A stretch of DNA of 64,000 bases from Ciborinia camelliae (GCA_025890175.1 JANPYM010000004.1:3114800-3178799); one strand, 5' to 3'; shown: positions 1 to 13,434, counted from the stretch's first letter. A program made the numbers and translations. The notes: a model not told the origin generated them from the sequence alone.

Positions 1-1729
1 AAATATCTTTATCTCAAAAAACAGCAAGAGCCTTCAAAGTAGAAGCAAAGAAAATAGGAAATGGCAAGACCATCGCCTGATGGTGATCATCGACAATGGA
101 GCTCCCCCAAGTGGTTTATGAGGATTTGGAGTATCACTTCCTAATCACCGGTGTGGGGTTTCTTGTGTCCTGTTGACGAAGATAATCTATTTGTTTGGAT
201 ATATAAAGGGAGATAAGGGGGAAGTGAATACCTTCTCATTTCCACATACTGTGTCAAAAAGATTTATATTTCTTTTTCGGAATTTTTCTATACGTTTTCG
301 AAAGAACATTAAGGAGTACCACGCACTCTGTGAAATGTAACGAAGCTATACAAGACTCGTGTGACTCGGAATCTTCCAAGGGCTGCATGGGGAATCGTAT
401 GATTTGTTTCAAGAGTTATTTCTTGAAGTTTTTGGAATAGCATGTGCCCGGATAGTCCTTTCAAACAGGCGAGAGTTCATCGCTGACGAATACATATGCA
501 AGATGCGTGTGAGGCGCGGGGGAGAAGCATGGGACCTTCACTGCACTAATGCAAGTTTTCATAAGTGCCTGCCTCCAATTCTTCCTTCTTTTGATTTACG
601 TTTTTATATTTTAGTTGGATTTAGATTGCACGAGGGTGTGTGATGTATGCGCAAGGCATCTTTTTATCGTTTCCTTAAACCGACTCGAATTCTTCGCAGC
701 CTTCCAGTAAGTTTAGATATCTACCTAGAGTGCCATAAAATTGAGCGAGACTTCTCGTCCGCATTCCCCACGCTTCCGGCTTCCTTCTCATACACCCCCT
801 CACACATATATATGATATATTTTCAATCCGAATAAAACACCCGCTCATTTTAAACCACCATGTCACTGAGTCTTGAGAGTTCTCTTGAATAATGCACCCC
901 CAGAAACCTGAAAGAATGAAGGAAGCTGTACAGTAGATGATATATTTCACAAACGTGCCCCGGATATGATATCGGAGATATGCGATAAAATCATAGAGTT
1001 CCAACGAATACTGACAGTCATTTGATGGGTTTGGGAGTGAATTATACATAAAATATGTTGGTTATTTAAGAAGATATTGAGATTGAGGGGCATTATGGAT
1101 TATGTGGCGAGAGTGTAAGATCAGGGGTTCATCACTGGTTCCTGGAATGCTTACCAGCTTCCAAAAATCATGATTATTTTAATCTTTAATTGATTTTGTT
1201 TGAATTGTATGATTTTACTCTTTGGCCTTGACTGAATGATTTGAATGGGTCTTGCTTCGTAAAATTGGGTATTGCAAGTGCTATACTCGATTTTCATGTT
1301 TTATAAGTCCGTACACCCACTGATGAACATTTCATTTATTGACACTGGGATACGAAGGAAAGAAATGCTCTGGCACGCTAGATAATCTCGACTCTTTATA
1401 TAATAATCTTCCCAACAAGTTCTAAGATTGTCTCAGTACAATTGGATCCTTTTCTCGTCGACTTACCGTAACATTGAAAACAAAGATTTGAAGTCAATAG
1501 AATATGAGGATAATCACTTTGGGAGTAGATGTTGAAAGTTGAAACATGGCTTTATATTCATTAATCAAACAAACTGCATGTTAGTGGTATATATATAGTC
1601 CAATTCAACCCAATGCAGCCCACGCTATGCTCTGCAAAAACCCCAAAATCATCAAGCATTAAACATCATACATAATATACAAGATAATGAAAACTTTTTC
1701 TCGTCCGAACCCTGTCCCGTAATGACAAA
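1..1729. other. Intergenic, no gene seen
   Basis: Open frames here are short, lack convincing domains and overlap on opposite strands. The right end is the 3' flank of the minus-strand transporter. I see no RNA gene or repeat I can defend. Confidence 0.5.
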
Positions 1730-3605
1730 CTACTTTTCTTCTGAAAGCCCTTCATCATGGAAAACTCCACCATGACCAGCTTCATTAACCTTCGAAATTT
1801 TACCATTTTTATTCTCCAAATGCATCGCATCGGTATTGATAGTAGTACCCAAAGTGGCTTTTGTCTCGGCATCAAATTCAAATGCATGACTTCCAATAGG
1901 TCTAACATGCATCAAATACATGGCATCGATTTCTTCCAAAGTCTTTCCACTCGATTCAACGAGGAAGAAGAAAACGACAAAGAATGCCGCAAGATTACAT
2001 GCCGCAAACACGTATCCATATGCATATTCAATTTCCCCCGTGATAAAGGGAGTAAAGAAGGCAAGCATGAAATTCCAGAACCAATTTGCAGATGTGGCAA
2101 AAGCCATAGCCACAGCTCGGTATCGGTATGGGAACATTTCTCCAATACATGCCCAGACGAGAGGACCCCAAGTACTAGCGAAACCGATGATGAAAAGACA
2201 TGCAAAGACAATCATGACGGTTCCAGCACTTTTGGCTTCGGGACTTCCAACCTCAGCATTCTTGAATTTGAATTGTCCTACGGATGCAAAGACCAAGAAA
2301 CACATCGTTTGCCAGAGTGAAGCGATCCATAAACATTCGCGACGACGGAAGCGACGTGCCATGTAGACACCGAAGAAGGTAGCTCCAACGTTTACACCAC
2401 CGAGAATCATAGCAGTGACAAAGGAGTTTTCAATACCGACGCCGGAAAAGATGGTAGTACCGTAATAGAAAAAGTAGTTGGCACCAGTAAGTTGTTGCAA
2501 CATTTGTAAACTCATGGCGAGAGCTACTCGGTAAAACATTCGGGGACCGGTGATGGCTTCATACCATGGGTGTTCACCAACGGTTGCTGCGCGAACTTTC
2601 TCGATCTCATTGGATTCGTTAACGATTGCAGGGTGGGTTTCTTCGACACCGTAGAATGCGGCCATGGTTGTTCTGGCACGATCGGAATTTCCATGATTCC
2701 AATCGTATCTGGGTGTTTCGGGGAGGAAGAGGATACCGACACCAAGGATAATTGCCCAGATGAAACCAATTCCCATTGGAATTCGGTAGGAACCTGTATC
2801 GCTCATACTTTCTGTTCCAAAGTTGATACAGTCGGCAACGAAAATTCCGATGGTGATGAAGAGTTGATAACATCTGTGATACAATCAATTCATTAGCTGA
2901 GGTATTCCTTGATTGCGGACTTTCTTTGATATAAGATGGATTTTGGAAAATGAACGGTGCTCAAGGGATGCTCACGAAATAACAGCCCCTCTCACGGGAA
3001 CAGGGGAGGTCTCAGCCATGTACATTGGTACAAGAACCGATAGACCACCAACTCCCAAACCAGCAACCCATCTTCCCAATACGATTCCTACCCAATCACC
3101 TGGGCCAACAGCCATTTGTATAACAACACCAAGACAGAAGATCATAGTCCAAGGTGGAATACTTGTTCTGCGTCCGAATCTATTGGCGAGAGGTCCAGCA
3201 GTCAAACATCCGCACAATGTACCGATGGACAACTAAAGAGAGAATGAGTAAAAGCACCTCAACCAGGAGAATGAAGAGAGAACATACCAAACCAACAATC
3301 AATCCAGATCGCACATTGGTGAAATAGTAACCCAATGGATGAGCCTCCAAATCACTAGTTTTCTCTCCAAACCTTTCTAGGAAAACTTTCATCTCCAGAA
3401 ATCCAGAGATTTGTCCCGTGTCATAACCAAAGATGAATCCACCCATGGCAACCAACATGGTCATGAAGAAGGTGCGCATGGTGAGAGAAGGAAGATGAAG
3501 ATTTTCGTTCTTTCTAACATTCTTTTCGGGGTTGGAGTCGAAGGCATTTGCTGCCGTTGATGAGTGACTATTATCGCCATTGCGATTACGATTAAAGAGA
3601 ACCAT
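1730..3605 (-). CDS. HXT-type monosaccharide transporter (MFS sugar porter)
   Basis: Three exons on the minus strand: 3605-3288, 3232-2976 and 2873-1730, joined by GT-AG introns of 55 and 102 nt. The spliced length is 1719 nt (572 aa, stop TAG). The start is the first ATG, followed by a hydrophilic N-terminus of about 40 residues. Sugar-porter signatures occur in the expected order: GYDTGQISG in TM1, NRFGRR in the loop 2-3, VPMYMAE and the RG-x-x-x-SCYQLFITIG stretch (created by the second splice, which supports it), PETPR before the central loop, QQLTGANYFFYYG in TM7, and VESSGKTLEEID after TM12. Sugar porters with these motifs carry hexoses across the plasma membrane by proton symport or facilitated diffusion. 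The close match to fungal HXT proteins suggests glucose or fructose, but substrate cannot be read from sequence. No metabolic partner gene is adjacent. A receptor-like sensor is less likely because the C-terminal tail is short. Confidence 0.93.
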
Positions 3606-6600
3606 GATGATAGACCCAAAGTATTAGAAAACCAACTTTGGTAGAAAGAAAACTATGGTCGGAAGAAAAAGATGGGAGGGAAAATAGTTTTGGGGGGCAG
3701 GGAGAATGACATTTATGGGTGCTGGAAGCCTTTGCTCTGTCTAGGGTGGGTCTATAAGGCCAGATCTAAAGGGACCTACCTGCTTGCCAGCTTCTAGGCC
3801 TTGTCATCGTTTGTGGCAACTTTCAAGAACTCGTGCGGTCAAGCTAAGAAGGTATTCCTCCGAGCGCTAAGAAACTAGGATATTCCTGTTGTTGTTTACC
3901 ATTGCGTGGTATGTGCTAGGGTATTGGATGAATATACTTCCTGAGTTCTGAGTCCTGACCGCATACAACTTACAAGTAATTATAATACCAGATTTATAAA
4001 CGAGATATTAATGTATCCAATTAACATAACTTGGAGATGCTGATTCGCTAAATCATCCTAAATCTTCCATGGGGACAGTAATTTTTCACTCATGGATTTG
4101 ATGTCTAAACTCTTGATAATCCCAAATAATGTTAAAAGTTCGAAGAAATCATGTCTACACATTTGAAGAAAACGATATTATTAGTTGCACCTGTTGAGAT
4201 GACTTTGGACCTAGCTAAAGCCCCATCTGGAGTTTCTGGAGTTCCCCATGAATCCATAGAAGAAAGGAAGGAGAAGGAAGGAAGGAGACGAAAGGAGGTT
4301 CGTTGCCGGCATTCGGTTAATGGATTGTTCCAGCTAATTGTACGGTATGACGTTGATCAATGTCGATCCTTTCTCCTTTCCTTCTTTTTTTTCCTTTTTC
4401 TTCTTCTAGAGCCCATCGGCCCGGATATCTACCATGCATGGGAATAAATCCCATATGGGAAGGTCCCCTGGAAGATCCTCTATTTTCAGGGGAAAAGCCA
4501 ATCAATTTTCTAGTAATGATGTTTAGAAGATCTTCTAAACTCTCTTGGTAAGTTGAAACCCACAGTACTTACTCTGTACTTGAAATTCTGACATGAATTC
4601 TGAATGCATATTTCAAAATGGAGATTGGGACGGTCCTATTCTCGGTGACATTACTTGAAATTTTCACCCTCCCCAGGACCCGGGTACTCGATAAAATCAT
4701 TTGGTTGGACGTCTTCAAGTCAATGTGACTTGATTGATCATCAAAATGGAGTCATTGAGGTATTCTGGGTTTCTTTTTCATACGGGGCATTGGGGACTCC
4801 ATGGTTGGAGAAACCGGAGTGCAGAAATCATGCATAAGAGGTAGCTAGCTAGTTGGGGATTTGGAGCTTTGGAGCTTTGGAGTTTTGGAGTTTTGGGGAG
4901 AAGTGACTCGTGAGGTGGCAGGTGTGGAAACTTGGACGGTTGTCAGCAAAGCGGATGTGGCGTTTGACAATGACGATCGACAAGGTTTACACCATTTTTT
5001 GAGTTTCGCAAAAATCTTTAGAATAAGGAAATAAGAAAAAATCTAACAAACATCAGTACTACTGTAAAATAAGGTTCAAAACATTTAAAGGGTCTCGAGA
5101 GTCGAGAGTCGAGTATCTAAAAAATCAAGGAATTGGGCCAAGTCATTTTTCAGGTACTACCCAACTCCCAACCTCCAGATTCAAGAAACATTATTCTGCT
5201 GAGGATAACCTACGGAGTACAGTTCAATGTTTGGACTAGTGCTTAGAAGTTGGATTTCAGATTTGAGAAGGTACTGGAAGGCTTCAATATCTTTTCGGAA
5301 TGATCGGCTCTGATATACCGGTATATAAGAGCCAATCCATATCCAAATTTTATGATATCTCATTGATCGGAATCATCGGATATGTGTATGAGAGATATTA
5401 TTCCCCATTCATACCCCAGTGGAGCTTCAACCCCAGCCGGGGAAAGACAGGAGTTCGTTGCGGTGACCCCGTTTTTTGGCGGTGACTCCGATGATAAAGT
5501 AGGTCGCGTGGGGGGTTACTTCGTTGAAGTGGGTTGGTGAATTGGTGGGCTGGCAACTTGGTTGTGGAGTGGTTGAGCGAGAAGAAAGTTTTCATTAAGG
5601 GATAGGTATTAGGCACACGCGAGGGAGGCATCGATCTCGTATAAAACGTACAGCAGGTACGGAGTACATGGACCAGAAATACTGCTTATAATCAAGCTTT
5701 GATTTCCCCAACTCAAAAGTTATTATGCTTTTAGACATATCTCTTTCCAGAGCGGTGAAAAGTTAACTTGTGAATCCAGAAAATCCAAGCCTAGCTAAAA
5801 CGAATATTGTTAATCCAAGAACTCTTCTCAGACATGGAAAGAGATATAACGAATAATAAAACACACGAAAGATATTCCCTCATCAAAGGAGACTAGATGA
5901 AGCCACTCACAACTCGTGAGATATATATTTTAGGCATTCGCACATTCTTTCATCGTAATTGAGTTCAGTCCTCGGAGTATATCTCGCACAATCTAAACGA
6001 CCTTCAACTCTCCTGACAAGCCTGAAAAGTCTACCCATCTGTTACATGCATCCTCATCCAGATCAAGAAGTTATTTAGAGAAACTTTCCACTCTAGAATT
6101 TCCATTTCAAATGGTTATATTCTGTCATTCAAATGCCTCTCGACATATCGAAATATTTACATATCTGCAAGCCAAGATGGAAGTACAGGTACTGTACAAA
6201 TGGGCAGCGTTAGTAATCTTTCCACCGTTCAGATACAATAGCATGATATCGAGATTTGAGAAAGAATTATTTGAAATATTCTGCCTACGCCAAAATAGTA
6301 AGTATTCTCATCTTTTTTCGAATTGATTCAAAGGCTAAAGAGGCGAAACTCCAAATACATTTCTCCGTTAATGGATATGGATATGGATATCGTTGGTGAT
6401 GTTCTGAATAATGTCAATTCAGCTCAGCCTTCAAATGTCTAAAAGTTCAGTGACTGGAAGGCTTTTCAGCGTGCACCAACCAAAACCACAACCACCTAGA
6501 CTTCTATATCAATATCCACCAAACAAATTCATTCATCAAAGAAAACATTTGATATAACTCCATAGAACTAAGAAGAAACGACTGAAACTTCAAACTTGTA

Positions 6601-8234
6601 TGAGAATTCTACAGTATTAGGTATTCAGGCAAAATTTGATGGATAGGTAAATTCTCCGTGTAATAAAGCAGTTTAAACTCTTCCAGACTTTGAATATACG
6701 TAGGTACGTACTCCGTAGGTGTGTAACGTATCATCAAAACGTGAAATCTATCTACACCCTCTTGCCGCAGATCTGCATATCAAATTCCATTCTAGAAACA
6801 TAGAAGGTCGTCTAATGGTATCTTTGGGTATTCTCCCTCCCCAAGGACTCCTCAAATATCAAGGAATTCATAGACTTAGAATGTTGAGCTTAAGCTCATT
6901 CTTAGATATAAGATAAGTAAGGCCAGAATATGAGAATATGAATCTAATTAAATCTTACTACTACTGTAGGTATACGAAAGCATATATATCTACTAGCTAA
7001 TGTATACAAAAATGATACCTTTAACGAATATCACTCGATACCTTATCCCTTATCCCCTTATCCATCTATTTCCATTCATACTTCATTTTCATTGGCGGAA
7101 GATTATTACCCCCTGGTTACCGACAATTTTTACCTCCACTTCTCCAAATTCCCCATCTTTTGACACCCCCCTAGTATAACATATTAACATCACATCAGAT
7201 CACATCACATCACATCACATCTAAACCTATCGCCGTCAAATTTATATGCAGGGTCTCAAGGTCTTCTTTTTTAAACAGAGCTGCTTTGTCGGTGGAATAA
7301 TCTTCACCGAGAGCGAATTTGTTATCTTTCCTATTTTTCCATAATCCGATCGTTGATATTCATTCCGAAGAATACTCAATACTCTTTTCCCACGTTAATC
7401 TTGGCGTGGGATTGGATTCAGTATTACTCGCTGGACTGAGGAAAAAGAAAAAACGAACACAACGAACACCAGGGGAAAGCGGCCAAAAAAGAACAAACAT
7501 TGATAGAGAATGGTTTTGAAATATCAGTTAAACGGACAAATATCCGTCTACCAAATCCTATCAAAGCCATAACTCCGTTCACTAATCCCCATTGCATGAA
7601 CTTCTTCCAATGGTTCATGACTTCAATCAGCCTTCTTTCCAAAATCTCATCGAACCTCCCTGGCGAAATTTCTGCTATCTCTAAAACATTGCAGCAAACC
7701 AACAAGTTTCCAATAATCTCAATCACACCACCCTGGAAATCTCCGACAACGACTTTACCTGCATACCTTACAATCTAGTCTCAAAGTTTTCCCAGAGTTT
7801 TAGCCTTCTATTGCGAATGTCTCCCGTTATCACCCCCACTCCATTATTTGAAGATCACGGGCTGCCATGTAGTACAGAGAAATTGTGTGTGATATCGATT
7901 TTATCCTGACATTGAGAGACTACCGAGCTATACATACCTCGAGAGGTACACATTTGATATCAAAAGAACGATATTTCGTTTCCCAACTTACGACCGTCAT
8001 CAACCCCAAATTTAATATCCGAAGGTACCAGTTACGCTGCGCCTCTATAGCAACGCATTAGTACCCTGCCGTTAGGAATACTTTGAGCATGTATCCCTAG
8101 GTACAATCTCATCACCAACAACTTTAACAACCGGCAAAAATATTGGAGAAGAATTTTTCGTCTGATATTCTCAGGGACATCAAAAACTTCCCAAGTAGTT
8201 CTCCAATCTGTCGTTTACAAAGTACAGAGAATCT
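3606..8234. other. Long gene-free stretch, 4.6 kb
   Basis: No ORF here shows a recognisable domain or consistent splicing. It holds simple-sequence patches: GGAGCTTT/GGAGTTTT runs near 4860-4895, GAGTCGA repeats near 5095-5112, and a CATCA pentamer run at about 7190-7222. The part after about 7200 is pyrimidine-rich and is probably the promoter and leader of the gene starting at 8235. Single-exon hypothetical genes cannot be excluded. Confidence 0.45.
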
Positions 8235-10250
8235 ATGGCAACCAAACGACAACAATCGGCTCCGACGCCTACACGGCCGAAGAGCACAAATGGAATTATT
8301 AATGGAACTAAAGCTGGTACTGGAGATGAAAGGATAGTTGTTATTGTTTACGGACAAGGTCAAGATAGGATTGTTACTGTTTTTGCGGATGTACTCGGGA
8401 AACCACATCGAATGGCCCCCAGATTTTCGGCTGTTGGAAATGGAGACCATGGAACTGTTATAGGAATAGCAGCAAGTGATGCAAAGGTTGATATTCAATC
8501 TCGGAATCGATCATTGATCGTCACTATCAATGCTCATTGCGTGGCTTTGGGGATGCCACCAGATTTGGATTTATCGGCTTCAACGGATTATGAATTTCTT
8601 TATACTGAGACACCATTCTTTCGAAGAGATCTTTCACGATTCATCGCATTTATTTTGGGTCAAATAAGTCATCATGAAGCACTCATTACAAAACCAAGAA
8701 CTTATTTCATATCAACTACATTTCCAGATGTTCGGACGGCATTATCTAATTTGGATATTCTTTCTGTTGGATCGGATGCAGTTGAGATTCGTGTCGATTT
8801 ATTAAAGGAAGGTTTAACGGATGGAACTTTCAACTCTGTACCAAGTTTGAGTTATGTTGGGGAACAAGTTATGCTACTGAGACAGCGTACAGAATTACCT
8901 ATAATATTCACGACAAGATGTACGAGAGAGAATGGTCGATTTCCTATGGACAACCCAGAACTTTATTACGAGTATCTTTATCGAGCTATACAGTGGGGAT
9001 GTGAATATATTGATGTTGAGATTTGGTTACCAGAAGATATTCGAAAAAGATTGTTTGAGCAAAGAGGGAACAGTAGAATCATTTCGGCATTTCATGATTT
9101 CTCTGGAACATTTAAATGGCCATCACCACAGGCTCAAAATATCTTTCAGGAGAGCCGAAAATATGGAGATATTGTCAAGATGATTACAATTATCAATTCC
9201 ATGTCGGAGAATTACGAACTTGAATACTTTCGTTCTCAAATCAAATCCAACAACCCAGATGGTCCCCCTTTATCTGCCGTCAACATGGGACAACTAGGAC
9301 AATTATCTCGAGCTCTCAATACCGTATTTTCACCAATTACCCATCCTCTTCTTCCTATCGTCGCGGCTCCTGGTCAAATGAGTGCAGCGGAGATCAATGG
9401 CGCTCTAGCAACCATGGGTCAACTCCCAAAGAAAAACATCTATGCCATTGGAACCTTTCGCTCCACCCCACAAGCAACTTTTTTTGAAAAGTGTTTCAAT
9501 GAACTAGGACTGCCGCACAATTTTGCATCCGTTGATCGAGGTGTCAAAGGTTCCGTTGAAGCTTTCTGTTTGCAACCCAACTTTGGTGGCGCATACATCA
9601 ATCCACCTCTTCCATCTTCTCAACCATATATACCTATGCTATCAGATGCAGCACGAACTATTGGTTCTGTCGATACTATTGTTGTCCGAGGTGAAGGTCT
9701 ATCATCAAATTTCATCGGAGATAATGCAACTTGGAAAGGTATTCGCGCAACTCTTACACGTGATTTTGCCCCTTCGGCATACAAAGACCGAGCTGCGATA
9801 ATCTTATCGAGTAATGGGGAAGATGCTGCGTCTGTTATATTTGCGTTGAGGAGTCTCAATATTGGAAAAATCTATACCGTTGGGTTTAAAGCACAAGGTC
9901 CTTTGGCGGCGGGAGTCGAACCTTTTACTTCTATGGAAAGCGTTACCAAATCAGACATTCCATTCGCGATAATCTCAGCGCTACCACCCGAGAAGACACA
10001 TGTTGTGACACCACTACTCAGATACTTCAATAATGGAAGATACTCTCGAGGACAAGGAAAGGTTTTTGTTGATCTTGCCAATGGGCCAAGGAAAGCAGAT
10101 CCATTAGGTATCGCTGAAGGATATGGATGGATGGCATATGGAGTGGCAGATACAAGTGCATTCACGACGGTAGAAACCTTGAGATTATTAGTAGGACAAA
10201 ATGTTCCATATAGTTTTGTGAGGTTGGCAAGTGGGAGAGGTTTATATTGA
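8235..10250 (+). CDS. Quinate-repressor-like protein (catalytically degenerate AROM C-terminal half)
   Basis: Intronless, 671 aa. Residues about 155-335 match type I 3-dehydroquinate dehydratase, with EIRVD (184-188), HDF with the catalytic-type His at 287, and the Schiff-base-type Lys at 315 (DIVKM). Residues about 400-671 resemble shikimate dehydrogenase, but its catalytic sites are lost: the usual GDNTDW reads GDNATW at 496-500, so the Asp position holds Thr, and the substrate-binding Lys loop reads INPPLPSS. The dinucleotide glycine motif is also degenerate. Residues 30-150 may be the remnant of a shikimate-kinase-like domain without a P-loop. This is the architecture of the fungal quinate repressors QutR and QA-1S, which bind the activator QutA/QA-1F and silence quinate-catabolism genes. 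It is shorter than those (about 900 aa), and no quinate pathway gene is next to it, so it may be a paralogue with another partner. The start is the first in-frame ATG, and a longer N-terminus from an upstream exon is possible. Confidence 0.85.
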   Translation: MATKRQQSAPTPTRPKSTNGIINGTKAGTGDERIVVIVYGQGQDRIVTVFADVLGKPHRMAPRFSAVGNGDHGTVIGIAASDAKVDIQSRNRSLIVTINAHCVALGMPPDLDLSASTDYEFLYTETPFFRRDLSRFIAFILGQISHHEALITKPRTYFISTTFPDVRTALSNLDILSVGSDAVEIRVDLLKEGLTDGTFNSVPSLSYVGEQVMLLRQRTELPIIFTTRCTRENGRFPMDNPELYYEYLYRAIQWGCEYIDVEIWLPEDIRKRLFEQRGNSRIISAFHDFSGTFKWPSPQAQNIFQESRKYGDIVKMITIINSMSENYELEYFRSQIKSNNPDGPPLSAVNMGQLGQLSRALNTVFSPITHPLLPIVAAPGQMSAAEINGALATMGQLPKKNIYAIGTFRSTPQATFFEKCFNELGLPHNFASVDRGVKGSVEAFCLQPNFGGAYINPPLPSSQPYIPMLSDAARTIGSVDTIVVRGEGLSSNFIGDNATWKGIRATLTRDFAPSAYKDRAAIILSSNGEDAASVIFALRSLNIGKIYTVGFKAQGPLAAGVEPFTSMESVTKSDIPFAIISALPPEKTHVVTPLLRYFNNGRYSRGQGKVFVDLANGPRKADPLGIAEGYGWMAYGVADTSAFTTVETLRLLVGQNVPYSFVRLASGRGLY

Positions 10251-11727
10251 TTAGTCGCCAGAGATGGAATAGCTGGATTGGCTGTACATGAGCCGAAAAG
10301 TATGAGGGATGCCGTCATGATGATATCAGTGTCTGGTGTGGTATTTTCTATTTTTGATGAGGCAGGCGTTGGTGGGCGGGATATAATGGATCCAAACCGT
10401 GAAGGACGAACGAGGAGACCGTAGATGAGATTTGGATGAGGGTGGTTCGTTTGATTAGGAAATCGCTTACGCAATTTGAGGTGTAAAGAGATGGAATCAT
10501 TTTAGACGGAGGATTTAGTTAGGATTGCATTGGATTTTCTTATTTTATCTAATTTGCCTTCCAAGTAAATGTGTCAAGGCGAAAGATATTATATTATTAT
10601 ATGGCACATGAATTGCCGGTATCTGTGTGTTATTGGCGTGCTTCTCGTTTGTTTGCCCTTCAATGATTTGTTTTTTTGTCTGGTTAGATACACTTCACGC
10701 TTCTTGAAGCGAAGTCAAGTCATCGCTTCTATTTTTTGCACTCTCCTGCTTCCATGATGTTCCAACTCCTTACGGTGAGGGAAGTCACTCTGAAGTAAAA
10801 AGATTCATTTGGGTAGTGTTCAGGTCTACTATTGAGACGATATTGTGGATGATGAGAAGCGGGGTAAGTCTCGTGACCCTTCGTTCACATTCACTATCCA
10901 GAGAGCGAAGGAATTAACGTTTACCCATTCCCCCATCTGTCAATAGCTATTTTGTTAATAGCAACACCTTTAACTCTCATCATCTTATACCTTTTCCCAG
11001 TCTTCTCAATCTTTTACCTCTTGAATCTGACAAGATTTGTTCATTATTTCCGTTTTTCCTCATCAATAGGCACGAAGCTTTTCTCTTTCCCGAAATCTTT
11101 TTCGTCTTTTCAACTCCTACATCTGAACCCTCAAATTTCACTTTCTACCCCCAAGAAAATTCGAAGGCTACCTACCCCGATCTATAAGATAACTTCAAAT
11201 TAGCTTGCTTGGCCCCTGAGGTTTTCTATATCCTTTGATCTTTTCGATTATCAGATCATATCTTTACTCCACAACCACTTTTTGCCTATTTCTCACTCCA
11301 AACCATTACACTTCCACTATATTTTACCGTTATTTTATCAAGCACGACTCAAGCAAGCCATCAAGCAACTCATTAAAGATACCTAGCGCAAATCCTCTTC
11401 CAATCTGTTGTTCCGACCAACATCACGACCCCACGATATTTTGGCCGGTCATAATCAGTTCGACTGTGTCACAAAGTCTTCAAAAGCAATTTGCATCCTC
11501 GATAATTATATTTCTTATGCCCTGAAGTCAAAAAGCCTCCAAAAACAATAAAATCGACCTGCAAAACTTGGCGCATCTGCTACGGCCGTTTTTACCTTTT
11601 GAGAGTTTGGCGGGAATTTACATATTTGGCGAACAATTGAACAAATCGAAAGGGGGCTAACCGATAGCGATTCAAAACTTCGCCAAATACGGCGGCACCT
11701 CAAACCACAACTACTAAAACCACAATT
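10251..11727. other. Intergenic and probable long 5' leader
   Basis: No gene seen. About 10950-11720 is strongly pyrimidine-rich on the plus strand, as in fungal promoters and leaders, and leads into the gene at 11728. Confidence 0.5.
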
Positions 11728-13434
11728 ATGGCGGAGAACCAAACTGTAGGCCAGGGTGAGACGAGAGGTAACCAAATGGGAAACAACAACTATTTTAGTG
11801 AATTGCTTTCCAAACCCGGTTCGTGGATTGAGTGGGCGAAAGAATCTATTCTGGGAAAAAGGAAGAGAGAAGACTCAGCGCCTGAGGTAAGTCCTGAAAC
11901 ACCCGTTCCTAGCAACGAAATTGAGAGAAACTCAAATCTCGCCCAGGAAGAGGAACGTGGCGTTGCAAATATCGAGTCTCCGTCGACACCTACAGCTGGC
12001 AGCAAGGTCGGCCGTCCCAACCAATCAAACCCACCTCGTCTGGGTCAAACCACAAAGAAAACAACCAGGCAGGATCTTCTAAGAGGGGAACTAGCGGCCC
12101 TTGGTCCTCAAATCAATCAAGACGTCTTGTGGCCAAGAGCGCATAGGCGGATGAGATTCAGTGAAGGGGAACTTGAAGAAAATGGCGAAGAAAACGACAG
12201 GCGATTGAGAGAAGGCGAGGAAAATTATGTGGACGATGGCGATTTGGACGATAGTGAAGTGGATGACATTGGAGAAGATTCTTCTGATTCTTCTTCTTAT
12301 TCTCAGCCACAATCAAAGAGAGTCAAGATTACCAGCTCGCATACTGCGGAGCATGACGTTCAGCTTCCAAATTCGTATCCGCAGGTCCTGGACGGAATTC
12401 TGGCTGAAAATACTCAAATACTTGTCAAGATGCCCAAATACAATCTCCAAAACCTGCCGCAAAGATACTCAGAGATCGATCACGAAGATTGGTCAAAATA
12501 TCCAGTACCCCGTTTGGTATCCACCCAAGAAGTGGTAATGGGCCCGGTTCCAACCCTGGAACACTTGATCGGCAAGATTACGCTAGATCAGGAAGTATCG
12601 AAAGTTCTCCATGCGTCTTATACTCCAGATCCCAAGCCAGGGCACGGGGTAAAATCTATCGGCCACAAGGTCGAAAAAGGAGAATTCTTCCTAAAATGGG
12701 CGCAATCTCTCCTCGGCGATCTTCCTGGACCTCCTGAAAGACCAAATAATCAACTTGATTCTCATACCATTGATTTTTATCAGAAGAATGCTCTGTCTGG
12801 CTGGCAGATCGAGGGTGGCAGTAGTGCGATACTCGTCGTGACCGCGGAGACAATCTGGTTCTTTGCGCCGTTAACGGAGTCCAATCGGTCCATATTTCAA
12901 AACCATACCGACCGTGGTTCAGATACATTTTCTCGTCTCATTAAAAAGCTCAAAGGCACCATAATGGTTACCCAGGCACCATCGCAAGAGATTTGGATTC
13001 CCACAGGAACGTTATATTGTAACTTTGCGCTCAATTCTCACGCATCATATGGAATCCGAGGTTACTTTGCCAATCAGATCAGCCTCCATGGTCTGGCACT
13101 TACTGCAATTTGGCCAGAATTGACTGATAGACAAAAGGACCTTCGTGCAGAGTGCTACCTCTCGATTCTTCAGCTGGCCTTGGGAGACAAGAAGTGTATT
13201 TATTCTGCGGTTAGCGGTATTTGCGATGGGCAATTTGTAAAACTGGTCAAGGAGGAAAAGGAAAGATTCAGACCAGCATACCATCTATTCCAAGAACGCT
13301 TTAATAAGCCCCAAGGTTTCTGGGAACCCAATAAAGAGTGCCCTTGTGGAAAAGAGCAAAGAAATCCATTCAAGATGACTGAGAAGACCATCAAGCATAT
13401 ACTGGCTGTACATATCTCAGAATTGAATGTCTGA
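11728..13434 (+). CDS. Nuclear-type protein with possible degenerate JmjC-like domain and C-terminal zinc motif
   Basis: Intronless ORF of 568 aa; I do not recognise a named family. Seen: a basic GKRKRED patch near residue 43 (possible nuclear signal), a disordered Ser/Pro-rich stretch to about 115, a Glu/Asp-rich segment at about 145-195, and a globular C-terminal half. Residues about 355-455 have the rhythm of a JmjC beta-barrel: a GG-x-x-AILVVTAETIWFFAP strand pair resembling the GrKxW strand, then EIWIPTGTLYCNFAL resembling the iPxGwxHxV strand. The positions where Fe(II) ligands would sit do not hold the HxD...H set, so any such fold would be non-catalytic. The C-terminus has CPCG at about 537-540 and a HILAVH pair 20 residues on, which could bind zinc. 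The JmjC reading is inference from pattern only; an unrelated beta-rich domain is possible. GC content and codon use look ordinary for the region. Confidence 0.75.
   Translation: MAENQTVGQGETRGNQMGNNNYFSELLSKPGSWIEWAKESILGKRKREDSAPEVSPETPVPSNEIERNSNLAQEEERGVANIESPSTPTAGSKVGRPNQSNPPRLGQTTKKTTRQDLLRGELAALGPQINQDVLWPRAHRRMRFSEGELEENGEENDRRLREGEENYVDDGDLDDSEVDDIGEDSSDSSSYSQPQSKRVKITSSHTAEHDVQLPNSYPQVLDGILAENTQILVKMPKYNLQNLPQRYSEIDHEDWSKYPVPRLVSTQEVVMGPVPTLEHLIGKITLDQEVSKVLHASYTPDPKPGHGVKSIGHKVEKGEFFLKWAQSLLGDLPGPPERPNNQLDSHTIDFYQKNALSGWQIEGGSSAILVVTAETIWFFAPLTESNRSIFQNHTDRGSDTFSRLIKKLKGTIMVTQAPSQEIWIPTGTLYCNFALNSHASYGIRGYFANQISLHGLALTAIWPELTDRQKDLRAECYLSILQLALGDKKCIYSAVSGICDGQFVKLVKEEKERFRPAYHLFQERFNKPQGFWEPNKECPCGKEQRNPFKMTEKTIKHILAVHISELNV

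Noticed and set aside
675..1049. 124-codon minus-strand ORF
   Set aside because: No domain, unusual composition, overlaps another frame and lacks any splice or promoter support.
1757..2366. Plus-strand ORFs of 148-187 codons
   Set aside because: Shadows of the transporter exon on the other strand.
9872..10474. 200-codon minus-strand ORF
   Set aside because: Antisense shadow of the quinate-repressor-like gene.
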